Below, piece by piece: positions 1-8,030 of a stretch of DNA of 34,594 bases; position 1 is the stretch's first letter; every line of letters begins with the position of its first letter. This DNA comes from CAYMLL01 sp964390645 (GTDB taxonomy: Bacteria; Planctomycetota; UBA8108). Where the stretch lies: contig CAYMLL010000037.1 in the NCBI GenBank assembly GCA_964390645.1, positions 1 to 34,594 of the forward strand, written 5' to 3'. A program made the translations under genes and the position numbers. The notes under the pieces were generated by a model. That model saw only the letters and a program-made list of their open reading frames with translations, ran no database searches and was not told where the DNA came from.

Positions 1-681
1 ATCGTGCGCTGGCCCGGTGTCGTCAAGCCCGGCGGGGCGAACCGTGAGCACTTCGTCTCCGGCATCGATCTCTTTCCGACATTCCTCGACGTCACCGGAG
101 TACGAGGACCCGGTGGCCTGGACGGGCGCTCGATCGTCCCGCTCCTTCGGGGGGGGAGTCAGGACGCGCGCGACCATGTCTTCACGCAGATCGACAAGAA
201 GTCCGGTGGCGACGCGGTCCCGATGCGTTGCGTTCAGAACGCGCGCTTCGGCTACATGTACAACCCGTTCAGCGACGGAAAGCACGTCTACCGCAACGCC
301 AACGAGGGAAAGTGCATGAAGGCGATGAACCAGGCCGCCGTGACGGACGCGTCGGTCGCCGCCCGCATACGGCTCTTTCGCTATCGCGTTCCCGAGGAGC
401 TCTACGATCTGCGCGAGGATCCGGACTGCCTCGTCAACCTCATCGACAGCGCCGAGCGCCGCGGCGTGCTCGAGGACCTGCGGGGGCGCCTCGAGTCCTG
501 GATGCAGCGGACGGGCGATCCGATGCTCGAAGCCTTTCGTCATCGAGACGACCGCGCGGCCGTCGACGGGGTGATGGTGAAGACCTACGGCCCCCGGAAT
601 ACCTGGCGGGGAAAACGCCGGCAGCGGCGGCAGGGGACCGGAAAGAAACCCGCCGTCGGGAAGGGCGCCGGCAGGCCCTGA
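1..681 (+). CDS. Sulfatase, C-terminal part (5' end outside window)
   Basis: The frame is open from the first base, so the gene begins upstream of the window. About 226 residues remain. They read as the C-terminal part of an alkaline-phosphatase-fold sulfatase: 'RWPGVVKPG' near the start, 'GIDLFPTFLDVTGV' (the conserved segment before the C-terminal subdomain), 'LDGRSIVPLLRG', and 'EELYDLREDPDCLVNL', the usual sulfatase ending that packs on the core. The catalytic Cys/Ser-x-Pro-x-Arg motif and most metal ligands lie in the missing part, so activity cannot be judged. The last 30 residues are an Arg/Lys/Gly-rich tail beyond the normal domain end. The gene runs toward the minus-strand transporter gene, with a stem-loop at 683-704 just after its stop. 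It could instead belong to a related phosphatase-fold hydrolase, but the C-terminal pattern favours sulfatase. Confidence 0.85.
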   Translation: MVRWPGVVKPGGANREHFVSGIDLFPTFLDVTGVRGPGGLDGRSIVPLLRGGSQDARDHVFTQIDKKSGGDAVPMRCVQNARFGYMYNPFSDGKHVYRNANEGKCMKAMNQAAVTDASVAARIRLFRYRVPEELYDLREDPDCLVNLIDSAERRGVLEDLRGRLESWMQRTGDPMLEAFRHRDDRAAVDGVMVKTYGPRNTWRGKRRQRRQGTGKKPAVGKGAGRP

Positions 682-682
682 T

Positions 683-704
683 GCAGAGCGCTGTGTTGCT
701 CTGC
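683..704. terminator. Stem-loop between convergent genes (candidate bidirectional terminator)
   Basis: A perfect 7-bp inverted repeat, GCAGAGC (683-689) and GCTCTGC (698-704), encloses an 8-nt loop. It begins two bases after the sulfatase stop codon and lies before the end of the convergent transporter gene at 770. There is no clear U-tract. The call rests on position and symmetry. Confidence 0.4.
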
Positions 705-769
705 GGGTGAAGCGTGATCCGGGTGTCGCCGCTCGGGAGCCCGCGGGGCTCGTTTTCCGGTCGTCGAGA

Positions 770-2281
770 TCAGCGCGCCTGTCGTCTCGAGGCGCGGCGG
801 CCCCCGACCCACGCGCCGAGCACGCCGATCCCGAGCAGAGCGATCAGGCTGCCGATCGCGAAGACGCGGCTCTCGTGGTCCCAGTAGCCCTTGATCCCCA
901 GGAGGAGAAAGACGGCGCCCGAGACGAGGTTGAGCGCCAGCAGCCATCGCGGCATGCGCAGGCCCGGGGGCAGGAAGCGACGGTCGATCCACCAGTTGGC
1001 GACGCAGAAGATGCCGCAGGCGAGCACGCCGGTGAAGAGGTTCGCGGGAGTCAGGATCGTCAGCAGCATGCGGGGCTTTCCCTCCCCGCCGCCGACCTGG
1101 TAGGCGGTCAGCCAGGCGAGGATGCCGTACGCGCCGACCGTGCACCAGAGGATCGTCGCCAGCCGGATGCGCTTCGCGTTGCGGATCGCGAAGTCGCGGT
1201 TGAACGTGTGCGCCATCTCGCTGGAGATCGCGCAGCCGATCTCCAGGGTGCCGTAGAGCGTGCCGAAGATCGTCAAGAAGGCTCCGATGATGTAGAGCGG
1301 GTAGAGAGCCGAGTGGATCGTCGTCATGAACTGCGACTGCAGCTCGAGCATGTTGCTCTCGTCCGGGACCTTCTGCTCTGCGCCGAGCATCACTCCGGAG
1401 GCGACGAAGACGGCGCTGAACGCGATGATGAGCGCGAAGCTGACGCCGCAGTCGACGAACGGCGCTCGCGTCCACCGACGTGACGGGTGACCGGGGTCTG
1501 TGGCGACGCGGAGCAGCTCATCGTCGCTTGCGGGCTCCCCTGCGGCGCGGCCCCACCGCTTCTCCCGGAGCCAGGAGGTGTACGCCATGTAGTCGAAGCC
1601 GGCGCCGCCGATGACGCCGACGTAGCGCGTCGTCTCGACCCATACCGACTCCTTCGCGATGGCCGCATGGTCGCTGACGAGGAGCCAGTCCGGGTACTCG
1701 AGCGCCTGCGGCACCAGGGCGCCCTTCAGCAGCTCGAGCCACTCCGGGTTCTGCAGCACCAGGGAGACCGCCGCGCAGACGATCATCGTCACGACGATCG
1801 CGAACTGCACACGCTCCAGCACGGAGTAGCCCGTCGTCGCGGCCAGCACGACAACCAGGGCGAGGATGATCGCGCCCCACAGGTAGTCGATGCCGCCGCC
1901 GAGGAGTCCCGACGTTCCCGTCACCGTGCTGATGAGGTTGCCGAGCACTCCGGGGAAGAAGCTCGTCCAGATCGGCAGGCAGACGGCGGCGATCAGCAGG
2001 AGAGCCAGCGGCAGCCAGCCCCGTGGCCCGGGCAGGTCGCAGAGGCGGCGGTAGGGGTGAACGCCCGTCAGGATGAAGTGCCGCGCCGCGGCGATCACGA
2101 GTCCCCACTTCAGCAACGAGATGATGACGAAGAGAAAGAGGATCCGGTGGCCGAACAGCGCGCCGCCACGCGTCGAGAAGATCAGCTCGCCGCTGCCGAT
2201 CGTGCACGAGGCGACGACGGCGCCCGGACCGAAGACACGCAGCCACTCCCACACGGTTCGCGGCAGCGGCGGGCTCTGCAT
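770..2281 (-). CDS. Nramp-related (LeuT-fold) membrane transporter
   Basis: The 503-residue product is strongly hydrophobic, with about 11-12 membrane segments. Its first helix, 'GPGAVVASCTIGSGEL', matches the broken first helix of Nramp-type transporters in the inner membrane. The canonical metal motif DPGN of helix 1 is replaced by TIGSGEL. Helix 6, around 'GGAGFDYMAYTSWL', lacks the usual Met-Pro-His. I therefore call the family but not the substrate. The ATG at 2281 is preferred because the conserved helix starts 18 residues later. An in-frame GTG at 2431 would add 50 Arg/Pro-rich residues that overlap a tandem repeat and look non-coding. The gene is last in a same-strand run with a thioredoxin-fold protein, DUF1501 and PSD1, which suggests a link to metal or small-solute handling (inference). 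Confidence 0.75.
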   Translation of the reverse strand: MQSPPLPRTVWEWLRVFGPGAVVASCTIGSGELIFSTRGGALFGHRILFLFVIISLLKWGLVIAAARHFILTGVHPYRRLCDLPGPRGWLPLALLLIAAVCLPIWTSFFPGVLGNLISTVTGTSGLLGGGIDYLWGAIILALVVVLAATTGYSVLERVQFAIVVTMIVCAAVSLVLQNPEWLELLKGALVPQALEYPDWLLVSDHAAIAKESVWVETTRYVGVIGGAGFDYMAYTSWLREKRWGRAAGEPASDDELLRVATDPGHPSRRWTRAPFVDCGVSFALIIAFSAVFVASGVMLGAEQKVPDESNMLELQSQFMTTIHSALYPLYIIGAFLTIFGTLYGTLEIGCAISSEMAHTFNRDFAIRNAKRIRLATILWCTVGAYGILAWLTAYQVGGGEGKPRMLLTILTPANLFTGVLACGIFCVANWWIDRRFLPPGLRMPRWLLALNLVSGAVFLLLGIKGYWDHESRVFAIGSLIALLGIGVLGAWVGGRRASRRQAR

Positions 2282-2307
2282 CGAGGAGGGATCTCGGCTC
2301 ACGGGAC

Positions 2308-2335
2308 TCTCGTCGCGGGGGTCTCGTCGCGGGGG
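2308..2335. repeat. 14-bp tandem duplication upstream of transporter gene
   Basis: The unit TCTCGTCGCGGGGG occurs twice back to back (2308-2321 and 2322-2335), followed by a degenerate third start. It lies 27-54 bases upstream of the preferred transporter start, in the presumed 5' leader. Confidence 0.6.
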
Positions 2336-2365
2336 GCTCGGGCCCCGAAGGGGGGACGGACCGCA

Positions 2366-2395
2366 ACCGTACTCTCCCCGCCCGTTCGTCATCAA
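2366..2395 (-). promoter_or_regulatory. Weak promoter candidate for transporter gene
   Basis: On the minus strand TTGATG (2395-2390) and TACGGT (2371-2366) are separated by 18 nt. The -35 matches consensus at 4 of 6 positions and the -10 at 3 of 6. Transcription from here would start downstream of the long GTG alternative at 2431 and would fit the ATG at 2281. GC-rich genomes produce such matches by chance, so confidence is low. Confidence 0.2.
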
Positions 2396-2508
2396 GGGCG
2401 GAGGTCGACGTGGTCGCCGGCGACTCTCCACGGGCCGGGCGTGCGGCGCGCGTCGAGGAGCCGGCGAGATCTCGTGGGGCGGACGCGGTGGCGCGCCCCG
2501 GCCGGCGG

Positions 2509-3819
2509 CTAGGAGCGGGGCTCTTCCTTCTTCTCCCGGCGCTTCCTCTTCTCCTCACGCCCGGGGCTCTTCCCTGTCTTCTTCGCGTACTTCTTCACCC
2601 ACCTCTGGAAGTGTTCGCGCGCTCGTGGGGTGCCGTACTCCTTCTCGAGGACGACGCGGCCGATGCGTACGACCTCGCCGGCGCTCTGCGCGTGCTCCTC
2701 GATGTACTTCTCGGCGCGCGCCGCGGCCCGGTCGACCTCCTCGGGGCTCAGATCCTTGCCGATGACGGGTCGCAGGGCCGCGACGAGCTCGGGGTCGGCC
2801 TGCCTCCCCGGGCGGGCGGGCTGCTTCCCCGGGCGGGCGGCCGGCCGGCGACCGGCGCGGCCACCGTGCTTCTTCGCCCACTCGCGGACTTGCCGGCGTG
2901 TCCGCTCGGTGCCGCTCGACGCGAAGCTCTCGCGCGACGAGACCACGGTCGCGATGACGCCGAGGTCGCGCAGCTTCGCGCGGTTTCCGTCGGTGTACTT
3001 CTCGATCTCGGCGACGATTTTTCCGGCGCTCTCGTCGTCGAGGTCGCTCGCCTGCAGGCGGTTCACCAGACGACGGAGCTTCGGGTCGGTCTTCCTCATC
3101 TGAGCGCGCATGTTGCCCGCGCCGGTGTAGCGGCGACCGTACCTGGCGAGGTCGTCCGGCGTCGGCGCCTTCTCGCCGATGACCGCGGCGACCTCGGCGA
3201 GGATCCTCGGGGCATCGGTGTCGCTCGGCTGCACCAGGGCGAAGTTCGCCGTCACCTTGCCCTTCACCCCGACGAGGACTGTCAGCGTGACGTTGCGGTC
3301 GAGCCCGTAGGAGCCCGGACCCTCGGCGCCGTCGACGGAGATGCCGATCGGCACGACGGTGCCGAGGGACTTGCGTGCGCGGGTGAGGTACTCCTGAGCC
3401 TTCGACCGGTCGTCGTCGAGCCAGACGATGCGTGCGACGAGCTTCTCCTGCGCGACCTTGCTCTCCTCTGTCCTGCCCTGCTCCGCCTTGCCCGCCTCTT
3501 CCCTGTCGCGATCAGCGGCCCACGCCGTCAGCATCCGCGTCAGGCCGAAGGACGGGCGGGTCAGCTTGTGAACGAAGATGAGCAAGATCGGCCGCTCGCC
3601 GGCCGCGGTGACCCAGTCGAGTTCCTTTCCGGCGAGATCGTCGTAGACGCCCGTGACCTTGAACGGCGGCAGCCGCTCGCCCTTCTGCGGCCCGGAGAAG
3701 ACCGACGCGTCGTCGGCATTCTCCGTGGTCTTCTGCGGGTCCTCCTGCCGGGCCATGGCGACGCCGCCGCCGAGAAGCAAGGCCGGAACGACAACGTACA
3801 GCAGCTTCCTGTCGATCAT
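2509..3819 (-). CDS. Exported thioredoxin-fold protein with duplicated C-terminal module
   Basis: The 436-residue product starts with a Sec signal peptide (hydrophobic 6-20, cleavage near AMA-RQ at 23-24). Residues 45-215 resemble a redoxin/thioredoxin fold: 'RPILLIFVHKLTRPSFGL' at the usual CXXC helix position, a central strand near 158, and 'YGLDRNVTLTVLVG' before a strand pair. There is no CXXC, so classical disulfide chemistry is unlikely. Residues 245-319 and 342-416 are two copies of one helical module. Both begin D-P-x-L, have an acidic D-L-x-x-E turn, an E-K-Y helix and a W-x-K-K end. A Pro/Arg linker separates them, and the tail is Lys/Arg/Glu-rich. The start is supported by AGGTGA just upstream. 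It lies 60 nt after DUF1501 and is probably cotranscribed. I do not recognise a named family. Confidence 0.65.
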   Translation of the reverse strand: MIDRKLLYVVVPALLLGGGVAMARQEDPQKTTENADDASVFSGPQKGERLPPFKVTGVYDDLAGKELDWVTAAGERPILLIFVHKLTRPSFGLTRMLTAWAADRDREEAGKAEQGRTEESKVAQEKLVARIVWLDDDRSKAQEYLTRARKSLGTVVPIGISVDGAEGPGSYGLDRNVTLTVLVGVKGKVTANFALVQPSDTDAPRILAEVAAVIGEKAPTPDDLARYGRRYTGAGNMRAQMRKTDPKLRRLVNRLQASDLDDESAGKIVAEIEKYTDGNRAKLRDLGVIATVVSSRESFASSGTERTRRQVREWAKKHGGRAGRRPAARPGKQPARPGRQADPELVAALRPVIGKDLSPEEVDRAAARAEKYIEEHAQSAGEVVRIGRVVLEKEYGTPRAREHFQRWVKKYAKKTGKSPGREEKRKRREKKEEPRS

Positions 3820-3879
3820 GATCTCACCTGCTCGTCAGTGCCTTCAGTTTCACCATCGAGGATGGCGGCGTTCGCGGAA

Positions 3880-5208
3880 TCATCCGATGAGCTCCGGGAT
3901 CGGCTCGCCGCCCTTGTTCACCGTCACGGGGCGTCCGTCGGTCGTTTGAAACTCCCGCTCGCCGTCGATGCCGAGGAGCGCGAAGATGCTCCGCGCGAGG
4001 TCCGCCGGCGTCACCGGGCGATCCGCGGGACTCTCGCCGACGGCGTCGCTGCGGCCGATGACCTGGCCGCCGGGGACGCCTCCGCCCGCGAGCGCGACGC
4101 TGAAGACGCGGGGCCAGTGATCCCGACCGCCGGCCGTGTTCAGCTTCGGGGTGCGACCGAACTCGCCCATGGCGAGGACGAGCGTCTCGTCGAGAAGTCC
4201 CCGCTCATCCAGGTCGCCGATGAGCGAGGAGAGGGCCAGATCGAGCATCGGCACCTTGCCGACACTGCCGCCCGTATAGCCTTCCTTCAGCCGGGTGACG
4301 AGGTCCGTGTGCGTGTCCCAGCCACGGTCGGTGACGGTGACGAAGGGCACGCCGCGCTCCACGAGTCTGCGAGCGATCAGGCAGCTCTGACCGATCGTGC
4401 GTCCCCCGTACCTCTGCCGCGTGGCGGTCGACTCCTCGCGGACGTCGAAGGCCGCCTTCGCTCGCGGTGAGGTCGTCAGCCGGTAGGCCTGCTCGAACAC
4501 GGGATCGGCGGGATGGTCGGTCGCCGTCTCCACCGCCCGACTGAATCGGTCGAGCTGCAGCAGGTAGTCGCGCCGCCGCCCGAGACGCGTCTCGTCGAGC
4601 TCGGGGTAGAAGTCCAGGTCGCGCACCTTGAAGCCCTTCTTCGCGGGGTCGCCGCCGACGACGAAGGGGCCGCTGCTCGAGGGCAGGTACCCCGCGCCCG
4701 CCATGCCGTTCGGAAGATCACCCACCGTGATGTAGGGGGGCAGGACGCTTCTCTCGGTACGCGTGTGCGCGACGACCGATCCGAGGCTCGGGTAGACCAG
4801 CGTCGGGGTGGGCTTGTAGCCGCTCAGCATGTAGTGGCTACCGAAGTTGTGCTCTCCCAGTGGCGACGTCATCGAGCGGATGATGGCGAGCTTGTCGGCG
4901 ACCTTCGCCGTTCTCGGCAGGAGCTCCGAGATCTCCAGGCCGGCCACGCTCGTCGGGATCGGCCGGAAGGGGCCGCGGACCTCCTTCGGCGCCCCGGGCT
5001 TGAGGTCGAAGGTCTCGAGATGGCTCGGCCCTCCGTCGAGCCAGATCAGGATGCACGCTCGCGCCTTCGGCCCCCCGGCGTCGGTGTGCGCGTCCGCAGC
5101 CCGCAGGCGCAGCCAGTCGCCCAGGCTCAACCCGAGGGCGCCGAGCTTCAGGACGTCGCGGCGCAGCAACCCGTTGCGGCGGTGGCTCGAATCGAGTCTT
5201 CTGCTCAT
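3880..5208 (-). CDS. DUF1501 family protein (Tat-exported, phosphatase/sulfatase-like fold)
   Basis: The 442-residue product has a twin-arginine leader with 'LLRRDVLKLGALGLSLG' at about 14-30, so it should be exported folded. Hallmarks of DUF1501 follow in order: 'CILIWLDGGPSHLETFDLKP' (48-67), 'ISELLPRTAKVADKLAIIRSM', 'GSHYMLSGY', 'QSCLIARRLVERGVPFVTV', 'GWDTHTD', and 'LVLAMGEFGRTPKLN' with 'GRDHW'. The family belongs to the alkaline-phosphatase superfamily and the Asp/His residues in these blocks are candidate metal ligands. Its reaction is unknown. It follows the PSD1 gene by 61 nt, the standard planctomycete PSD1-DUF1501 pairing, which suggests that the heme protein and the Tat protein act together outside the cytoplasm (inference). 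Confidence 0.9.
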   Translation of the reverse strand: MSRRLDSSHRRNGLLRRDVLKLGALGLSLGDWLRLRAADAHTDAGGPKARACILIWLDGGPSHLETFDLKPGAPKEVRGPFRPIPTSVAGLEISELLPRTAKVADKLAIIRSMTSPLGEHNFGSHYMLSGYKPTPTLVYPSLGSVVAHTRTERSVLPPYITVGDLPNGMAGAGYLPSSSGPFVVGGDPAKKGFKVRDLDFYPELDETRLGRRRDYLLQLDRFSRAVETATDHPADPVFEQAYRLTTSPRAKAAFDVREESTATRQRYGGRTIGQSCLIARRLVERGVPFVTVTDRGWDTHTDLVTRLKEGYTGGSVGKVPMLDLALSSLIGDLDERGLLDETLVLAMGEFGRTPKLNTAGGRDHWPRVFSVALAGGGVPGGQVIGRSDAVGESPADRPVTPADLARSIFALLGIDGEREFQTTDGRPVTVNKGGEPIPELIG

Positions 5209-5269
5209 GGATCGTCTCGTGCGTCGCTCTGCGCTGCGGTCGTCGGGCTCGTGGTCATCCGGCCCGCTC

Positions 5270-7384
5270 TCAGTGATTGGTCTGGAACTCCCGGCAGCTC
5301 AGCAGGCTCCACAGGAAGTCCTCGAGCATGCGATCGTGCTCGATTCCCTCGGCGGACGCGAGGTGCCGGCGCCAGAACGCGCGCTCCCGCTCCCTCGGGA
5401 ATCGGCTCAGCGCGCGCAGGTAGAGCTCTTCGATGATCTCCCCGTCCGGGGTCTTTGCCGCGATGCGTCGCGCCAGCCTTCCTTCGGGCGAGCTCACCTT
5501 GCGGTTCAGGAGTGGACCGTTGATCAGGTGCAGCTGTGCGGCCAGCCCTCGCGTGGTCAGGGTGCTGTCGCAGGACTCCTCCCGCGAGCAGCGTCCCAGA
5601 AGGTCGAGGCCGACCGAGGGGATCTTCGGGTCCGGCAGCAGCACGGCACGGGTGCCGGCGGGTTCAGAGCCGTAGCGATCACGGACGCCGGTGACGTCGG
5701 CGATGGCGTCGACGAGCACCTCGGCGCCGAGCGGGCGCACCAGGCTCCGGGAGTAGTAGCGATCGTCGGGCCTGCCCTGCGCGGAGACGCCGCGCGCGAA
5801 GGCCGCGGACCCGGCGATGCGTCGCAGCGTGTGTCGCAGGTCGAAGCCGTGCTCGACGAAGTCCCGGGCCAGACGGTCCAGGAGCTCCGGGTGGGTTGCC
5901 GGGTTTGTCGAGCGCAGATCGTCGACGGGCTCCACGAGCCCGCGTCCCATCATCGCCTTCCAGAGGCGATTGACGATGGCTCGCGCGAAGTGGTGGTTGT
6001 CGCGGGCGGTGAGCCAGTCGGCGAGATCGCTTCGCGAGTCTCCAGCCGCCTCGATGAATCGCTCGCCCGGCAGTCGCGGCTTCGCGGGGAGACCGGTGGC
6101 GGGATGGGTGACCTCGCCGAGCTTCTTGACGCGCACGACGCGGCTGCGATCGAGCCGCGCGAAGATGGCCGCGAGTCCGTGGTAGTCGTCCTGGGTCCAG
6201 CTGTCGAGCGGGTGGTTGTGGCAGTTGGCGCAGCGCAGGCGCGCGCCGAGAAAGACTTCGCTGACCAGCTCTGCCTGGCCGCGAGCGTTGCCGGACATGC
6301 GGTGAAACGCGGCCTCGCCGTGCTCGTGCGAGTCGCCGCTCGCCGTCAACAGTGTCCGCGCCATCACGTCGTAGGGTGTTCGCCTCCGGAGCTGAGCGCG
6401 AATCCACTCCCCGAAGGCGCGAGCCACCCGCTCATCGTTGGGCAGGGAGCGCACCCTCAGCAGAGTCGCGAGGCGGTGCGTCCAGTAGGCGACGAACGCG
6501 TCGCCGGCCAGGAGCCGGTCGAGGAGCGCGCCGCGCTTCGCGGGGTCCCGGGACGTCAGGAACTCCCGCGCCTCCGCCAGCGGCGGCAGGGTGCCCGTGA
6601 GGGCGAGGTGCGCGCGCCGCAGGAAGGCGTTGTCGCTCGCCGCCGGGGCCGGTGCGAGTCGCAGGGTGCGCAGGAGCGCGTTGACGTGATCGTCGATGAA
6701 GTTCTCGCGCGCGCTCGGCGCGATCTCGACGAGCTTGTCGCCCAGTGGAGCGGTGATCCGCACGGGAACGACACGCGACAGGTAGCGCGCGACGACGACC
6801 GACTGGCCGCGCCGCTTCACGGTGACCTCACCGTCTGGAGCGTCGCCGATGGCGAGAGCGGCCGGATCGCTCGCGGTGAAGACCGTCCAGCGCGTCACGT
6901 CGCGTTGCGAGCCGTCGTCGAAGGTCGCCGTGGCGCGGAGCGTCACCGTCTCCCCGGTCTGCCGGGCGACGTGGTGCGCGGGTGATACCTCGAAGCCGCT
7001 GAGCCGGCGCAGCTTCCTGCGCTCGGCGCCGGCCCGGATCCAGTCCTCCAGGATCCGGGCTCCCGGCCCGGAGCGCGCCAGGCGCCGTCGCCCGCCGTGC
7101 TTCATGCGTCCCGTCGGCTTGCGGATCAGCAGGCTGTCCTCGGGGCTCGCCAGGTTGATGCGCCGCCCTTCGAGCTGCCGGACGATGGCCTCGTAGTCAC
7201 TTCCGGGGCTGCCTCCGAGGAGGGACAGCTTGAAGCCGCCCCTTCCCGCCGCCGCGCCATGACAGGAGCCGGCGTTGCAGCCCGCCCTGGTGAGGACGGG
7301 CACGAGGTCGGTGTCGAAGTCGACCGCCTCGGCGGGAGAAGCCGCGAGCAGGACGGCCAGGAGGAGCTGGGCCATGAGGAACAT
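5270..7384 (-). CDS. DUF1549/DUF1553 (PSD1-type) cytochrome protein with Big2-like domain
   Basis: The 704-residue product begins with a Sec signal peptide (1-20). A heme-binding segment 'AGCNAGSCHGA' follows with Cys36, Cys41 and His42, a CX4CH motif instead of CXXCH. Next is a bacterial Ig-like (Big2) region around 125-215 ('GETVTLRATATFDDGSQRDVTRW'), then DUF1549 with a second, normal CXXCH ('LRCANCHNHPLDSW'), and DUF1553 ('FARAIVNRLWKAMMGRGLVEP', 'HPELLDRLARDFVEHGFDLR'). The C-terminus has the usual 'LYLRALSRFPRERE'. These proteins are widespread in planctomycetes and thought to be extracytoplasmic redox proteins of unknown substrate. ATG at 7384 or 7375 are both possible and neither has a clear Shine-Dalgarno. 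It is first of a four-gene minus-strand run and divergent from the cytochrome gene at 7576. Confidence 0.88.
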   Translation of the reverse strand: MFLMAQLLLAVLLAASPAEAVDFDTDLVPVLTRAGCNAGSCHGAAAGRGGFKLSLLGGSPGSDYEAIVRQLEGRRINLASPEDSLLIRKPTGRMKHGGRRRLARSGPGARILEDWIRAGAERRKLRRLSGFEVSPAHHVARQTGETVTLRATATFDDGSQRDVTRWTVFTASDPAALAIGDAPDGEVTVKRRGQSVVVARYLSRVVPVRITAPLGDKLVEIAPSARENFIDDHVNALLRTLRLAPAPAASDNAFLRRAHLALTGTLPPLAEAREFLTSRDPAKRGALLDRLLAGDAFVAYWTHRLATLLRVRSLPNDERVARAFGEWIRAQLRRRTPYDVMARTLLTASGDSHEHGEAAFHRMSGNARGQAELVSEVFLGARLRCANCHNHPLDSWTQDDYHGLAAIFARLDRSRVVRVKKLGEVTHPATGLPAKPRLPGERFIEAAGDSRSDLADWLTARDNHHFARAIVNRLWKAMMGRGLVEPVDDLRSTNPATHPELLDRLARDFVEHGFDLRHTLRRIAGSAAFARGVSAQGRPDDRYYSRSLVRPLGAEVLVDAIADVTGVRDRYGSEPAGTRAVLLPDPKIPSVGLDLLGRCSREESCDSTLTTRGLAAQLHLINGPLLNRKVSSPEGRLARRIAAKTPDGEIIEELYLRALSRFPRERERAFWRRHLASAEGIEHDRMLEDFLWSLLSCREFQTNH

Positions 7385-7482
7385 CGTACATTCGGCCGCT
7401 CGAGCGAGAAACGAAGAACTTACGGCACGTCGGCCGATCGCGGAACGAGCGCGCCTGTGGCTCTGTCGCCTGCGGAAACGCC

Positions 7483-7512
7483 TTGACCGCCCGTCTCGGC
7501 CTCTCCTACACT
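7483..7512 (+). promoter_or_regulatory. Sigma70-type promoter for the sulfite-oxidation cassette
   Basis: TTGACC (7483-7488) and TACACT (7507-7512) are separated by 18 nt. They match consensus at 5 and 4 of 6 positions. The site lies in the divergent gap between the PSD1 gene and the cytochrome gene and would give a leader of about 55 nt. Confidence 0.5.
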
Positions 7513-7562
7513 GCCGCCGACCAGCAGGGTCCGGTCTGATTGTCTACAGTCTTCGCTTCACC

Positions 7563-7569
7563 AAGGAGG
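7563..7569 (+). promoter_or_regulatory. Strong Shine-Dalgarno setting the cytochrome start
   Basis: AAGGAGG ends 6 nt before ATG at 7576. It decides in favour of that ATG over an in-frame upstream start at 7540, which lies before the Shine-Dalgarno. Confidence 0.8.
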
Positions 7570-7575
7570 TTCGAG

Positions 7576-8025
7576 ATGCGCGGGAAGAGAACACTCGGGT
7601 GGATCGTCGTCGTCGCTGTCGCGTTTGTCGGCATTGCGGGCTTCGTCGGTTCGGGGTCGGCCCAGGTACGGAAGGGCAAGAAGCGCCCGCTCGAGACGCG
7701 ACATCTGATGTCGGGTCTGGTGAAGGCTCACTGCAACGCCTTGAAGAAGGCACTCGATGCGGGGCCCGGCGGTGAGGATGCCTGGGACGCGGTGGTTCTC
7801 CACGCGGCGCTCCTCAACGAGTCGAGCTACATCCTGATGGCGGATGGACGCTGCCCGGACGCCACCTGGGCGAAGTCCGCCGGCAAGACTCTGCGCGAAG
7901 CGAGCCAGGGCGTGCTCGACGCGGCGGCGAAGAAGGACGTGGAAGCGGCCCGCGGTGCCTTCGGCGCCCTTGTCAAGTCGTGCGGCGCCTGTCACAGGGC
8001 GCACAAGAAGAAGAAAAAGTCGTAG
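7576..8025 (+). CDS. Class II-like c-type cytochrome (C-terminal CXXCH)
   Basis: The 149-residue product has a Sec signal peptide ('LGWIVVVAVAFVGIAGFVG', cleavage after GSA near 31). The rest is helical and has a single heme motif near its C-terminus, 'SCGACHRAHKK' with Cys136, Cys139 and His140. A small four-helix protein with C-terminal CXXCH is the plan of class II cytochromes (cytochrome c'/c556 type). The length fits. The likely role is periplasmic electron transfer. The gene is first of three plus-strand genes and ends 5 nt before the cupredoxin start, so it is a plausible electron acceptor for the sulfite oxidase two genes on. A lysine-rich end (K-K-K-K-K-S) is unusual and may aid docking (inference). 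Confidence 0.8.
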   Translation: MRGKRTLGWIVVVAVAFVGIAGFVGSGSAQVRKGKKRPLETRHLMSGLVKAHCNALKKALDAGPGGEDAWDAVVLHAALLNESSYILMADGRCPDATWAKSAGKTLREASQGVLDAAAKKDVEAARGAFGALVKSCGACHRAHKKKKKS

Positions 8026-8030
8026 GCACC

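Noticed and set aside
2282..2431. 50-residue N-terminal extension of the transporter from GTG 2431
   Set aside because: The residues are Arg/Pro-rich, cover a tandem DNA repeat and precede the family's normal start. Kept only as an alternative.
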